Shown here piece after piece: positions 62,191 through 64,000 of a stretch of DNA of 64,000 nt. The number at the start of each line of letters is the position of its first letter. Position 1 is the first letter of the stretch. The position numbers were made by a program, and so were the translations under genes. Origin of the DNA: Pseudomonas marincola. GTDB lineage: Bacteria > Pseudomonadota > Gammaproteobacteria > Pseudomonadales > Pseudomonadaceae. The DNA lies in contig NZ_FPBC01000009.1 of assembly GCF_900116605.1 (NCBI RefSeq), forward strand, positions 124,001-188,000, given 5' to 3'. Under the pieces are notes generated by a model. The model saw nothing but the letters and a program-made list of their open reading frames with translations. It did not search any database and was not told the DNA's origin.

Positions 62191-63285
62191 ATGTGCAGTT
62201 CGCACTCGAAAATATCCTTATTAGTGCTCCTAACGTGCGGACTGTCTCTCACCGGTTGCGGCGCTGGCGACGAAGTCGCAGACACCTCCCCCGGCCGCCC
62301 GGTCAATGTGGTCAAGCTTTCCGATCAGAACTCCAACCAATCGCTGCAATTCAATGGCGTAATCGAAGCCCAGCAAATGGCCAATCTGGCCTTCCGGGTG
62401 CCCGGCACAGTCGACAAAATTCTGTTCAAGGAAGGCGATGCCGTTAAACAGGGCCAGGTTATTGCGCAGCTCGACCCACACGATTTTAAAGTCAGTGTTG
62501 ACGAGCTGAAGGCCCGTCTCAGCGAAGCCAAAGCCAGTGCCCGGCTTGCCAATGTAGAGCTGCGCAGAACCCGTTCAGCGGTCAAGGACCATTCGATTGC
62601 GGCGATCAACCTGGACCGCGCCATCAGTGCGCAAGCGCGAGCTGCCGCGGGCGTTAATGTCACGGCGCAAGCACTGAAGAAGGCCGAAGACGCACTGCGT
62701 TACTCACAGCTCAAGGCACCGTTCGATGGCGTCGTGGGTCAGCGCCTGATTGATGAGCACGAACAAACCCGCCCTGGTATTACGGTAATGACCGTGCACC
62801 AGCCGAAACGGCTGAAGGCAATTGTCGACGTGCCCGAGAGCAAGATCGGCCTCATCAGCAAGGGCATGGCCGGGTTGGTGAGCTGGTACGGCAACCCCGC
62901 CGGAATCAAGGCGCAAAGCACCGAGATCGCCAGCCTGCCCGATGCGCTCAAACGCACCTACTCGGTAACCTTCAAGCTGGACCCGACGCAACTCACCACC
63001 GTGTTTCCGGGCAAGGCTGTGAATGTGCAGGTAGACCTGAGTACCCAGCTGGAAAAAGCCTTCTGCCTGCAACCCAGCGCCATCAAGAGCACCGAAGGCC
63101 AGACCCAAGTCGTCAAACTGGTGAGTGCCCATGCCAGGCATGTTGCGGTGAAGGTCGTTAGCCAACGGCATAATCAGGTTTGCGTCACTGGCGAGCTCGA
63201 CACGGGCGATACCATCGTCACGGCGGGAAGCGCCTTTCTCAAGGAAGGAGACGCCGTGGGCAATCTGCTGGAGGCTCAGCAGTGA
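62191..63285 (+). CDS. RND efflux periplasmic adaptor lipoprotein
   Basis: 364 residues. Signal II with lipobox SLTGC (Cys near residue 23) implies a lipid anchor. Adaptor architecture: barrel-sandwich half GVIEAQQMANLAFRVPGTVDKILFKEGDAVKQGQVIAQLDP, helical hairpin, second half LKAPFDGVVGQRLIDEHEQTRPGITVMTVHQPKRLKAIVDVPESKI, then beta-barrel and membrane-proximal parts. Works with the pump whose gene follows by a 1-nt overlap (TGATG). Outer-membrane partner not in the window. Confidence 0.93.
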   Translation: MCSSHSKISLLVLLTCGLSLTGCGAGDEVADTSPGRPVNVVKLSDQNSNQSLQFNGVIEAQQMANLAFRVPGTVDKILFKEGDAVKQGQVIAQLDPHDFKVSVDELKARLSEAKASARLANVELRRTRSAVKDHSIAAINLDRAISAQARAAAGVNVTAQALKKAEDALRYSQLKAPFDGVVGQRLIDEHEQTRPGITVMTVHQPKRLKAIVDVPESKIGLISKGMAGLVSWYGNPAGIKAQSTEIASLPDALKRTYSVTFKLDPTQLTTVFPGKAVNVQVDLSTQLEKAFCLQPSAIKSTEGQTQVVKLVSAHARHVAVKVVSQRHNQVCVTGELDTGDTIVTAGSAFLKEGDAVGNLLEAQQ

Positions 63286-64000
63286 TGAATTTATCGACCT
63301 TTGCCCTGCGCCAGAAAACCTTCGTCATCTTTTTCAGTTCCTTGTGCCTGCTTGCCGGAATCTTTTCGTACTTCCAACTGGGCAAGCTCGAAGACCCGTC
63401 CTTTACCGTCAAAAGCGCCGTTGTGGTCACGCTATATCCGGGCGCGACCGCAAAGGAAGTTGAAGAGCTGGTGACCGACAAAATCGAAACCCGCTTGCAG
63501 GAAATGAGCAGCCAGTGGAAGTTGCGCTCGCTGTCGCGCCCCGGCAGCTCGATGATTTTTATCGACCTCAAGGAAAGCATTTCCTCCGAAGAACTGCCCC
63601 AGCAGTGGGACTTGCTGCGGCGCAAGGTCGAGGACGTCAAGCTGGAGCTGCCGGCCGAAGCGCAGATCAGCATCGTTCAGGATGAGTTCTCGGAAGTGTA
63701 CGGCATGGTCTTCGCGGTGTACGGCGACGACATTCCGATGCACGACATGAAGAACTATGCGCGGGAACTGCAACGTCGGATCAAGGCCGTCAACGGCATC
63801 AAGAAAGTCCAGCTGCATGGTGTTCACGAGCAAGTGGTCAACATCAGCGTGTCTGACGAACGCACAGCCGACACCAATATTTCGGTCGCCGAGCTTTCCA
63901 ACCAGCTCAACAGTCAGAACCTGCCCGTGCGCTCTGGTGACTTCGATCTCGGCAACAGCAATTTGCGGGTCGAACAGACCGGTAATTTCAGCTCGCTGGA
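63285..64000 (+). CDS. RND-family efflux pump inner-membrane subunit, N-terminal part
   Basis: Open from the ATG at 63285 to the window end (about 238 residues of an expected 1000+). First membrane helix KTFVIFFSSLCLLAGIFSYFQLG, then LEDPSFTVKSAVVVTLYPGATAKEVEELVTDKIETRLQEM, the standard RND porter-domain start (PGAT-x3-VE). Proton-driven export of drugs or organic compounds; substrate unknown. Truncated only by the window, no sign of damage. Confidence 0.92.
   Translation, partial: MNLSTFALRQKTFVIFFSSLCLLAGIFSYFQLGKLEDPSFTVKSAVVVTLYPGATAKEVEELVTDKIETRLQEMSSQWKLRSLSRPGSSMIFIDLKESISSEELPQQWDLLRRKVEDVKLELPAEAQISIVQDEFSEVYGMVFAVYGDDIPMHDMKNYARELQRRIKAVNGIKKVQLHGVHEQVVNISVSDERTADTNISVAELSNQLNSQNLPVRSGDFDLGNSNLRVEQTGNFSSL

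Overview
This window is a gene-dense chromosomal segment of a Pseudomonas-type gammaproteobacterium. The basis is family-level recognition of nearly every gene, moderately high G+C, many 1-14 nt gene overlaps, and gene neighbourhoods that from memory resemble P. aeruginosa PAO1 blocks: LysR-hydrolase-ppiA-ABC exporter; OprO/P porin-ECF sigma-FabH-like; fadD1-fadD2-lysophospholipase-MaoC; phrS-alkB-rapA. I see no tRNA, rRNA, insertion sequence, prophage gene or CRISPR array, so this is core/accessory chromosome rather than a mobile island. The species cannot be fixed from the sequence alone.

Layout. 1-5.5 kb: end of a LysR regulator, an alpha/beta hydrolase, periplasmic PpiA, an ABC exporter, a small DUF2790 protein and a DUF482 acyltransferase-like protein. 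5.6-9.5 kb: an OprO/OprP-type porin gene carrying an in-frame TAA at codon 39, and an overlapping fabH-like / ECF sigma / zinc anti-sigma operon. 9.7-17.2 kb: FMN glutamate-synthase-like protein, LysE exporter, MFS exporter, zapA with its coiled-coil partner, and a large Cache-GAF-HD-GYP protein. 17.3-22 kb: HIT protein and HrpA helicase. 22-27 kb: LysR regulator divergent from dabB-dabA, a DAB inorganic carbon accumulation system. 27.2-33.6 kb: tRNA t6A synthase TsaC/Sua5, fadD1, fadD2, a lysophospholipase-like hydrolase and a MaoC hydratase. 33.9-40.8 kb: codB-pucR-codA cytosine operon, then a three-gene aromatic-acid-type efflux operon (FUSC, DUF1656, HlyD).

40.9-47.3 kb: a PhrS-like anaerobically controlled RNA that encodes a 36-residue CcoM-like membrane peptide, a small basic protein, alkB, a hypothetical gene, rapA, and a diguanylate cyclase with a periplasmic THI5/NMT1-like sensor. 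47.3-51.4 kb: hyi-glxR (glyoxylate/tartronate semialdehyde branch), RidA, AraC regulator, LysE exporter and a VOC protein. 51.5-56 kb: a four-gene oxyanion (putative selenate/phosphonate-type) ABC importer, a tandem-duplicated DUF5064 protein and a DUF2288 protein. 56.2-61.1 kb: the complete braCDEFG branched-chain amino-acid importer. 61.2-64 kb: LysR regulator and an RND efflux adaptor plus pump, cut by the window end.

Functional themes are nutrient uptake (branched-chain amino acids, cytosine, oxyanion, inorganic carbon, fatty acids), efflux (six exporters), c-di-GMP signalling (one synthase, one putative hydrolase) and low-oxygen respiration. The strongest second-look items are the PhrS/CcoM dual-function transcript with two ANR-type boxes exactly 50 bp apart, the DAB operon in an apparently heterotrophic pseudomonad, the nonsense codon in an otherwise intact porin gene, a hairpin that covers the Shine-Dalgarno of the lysophospholipase gene, and the duplicated DUF5064 protein.
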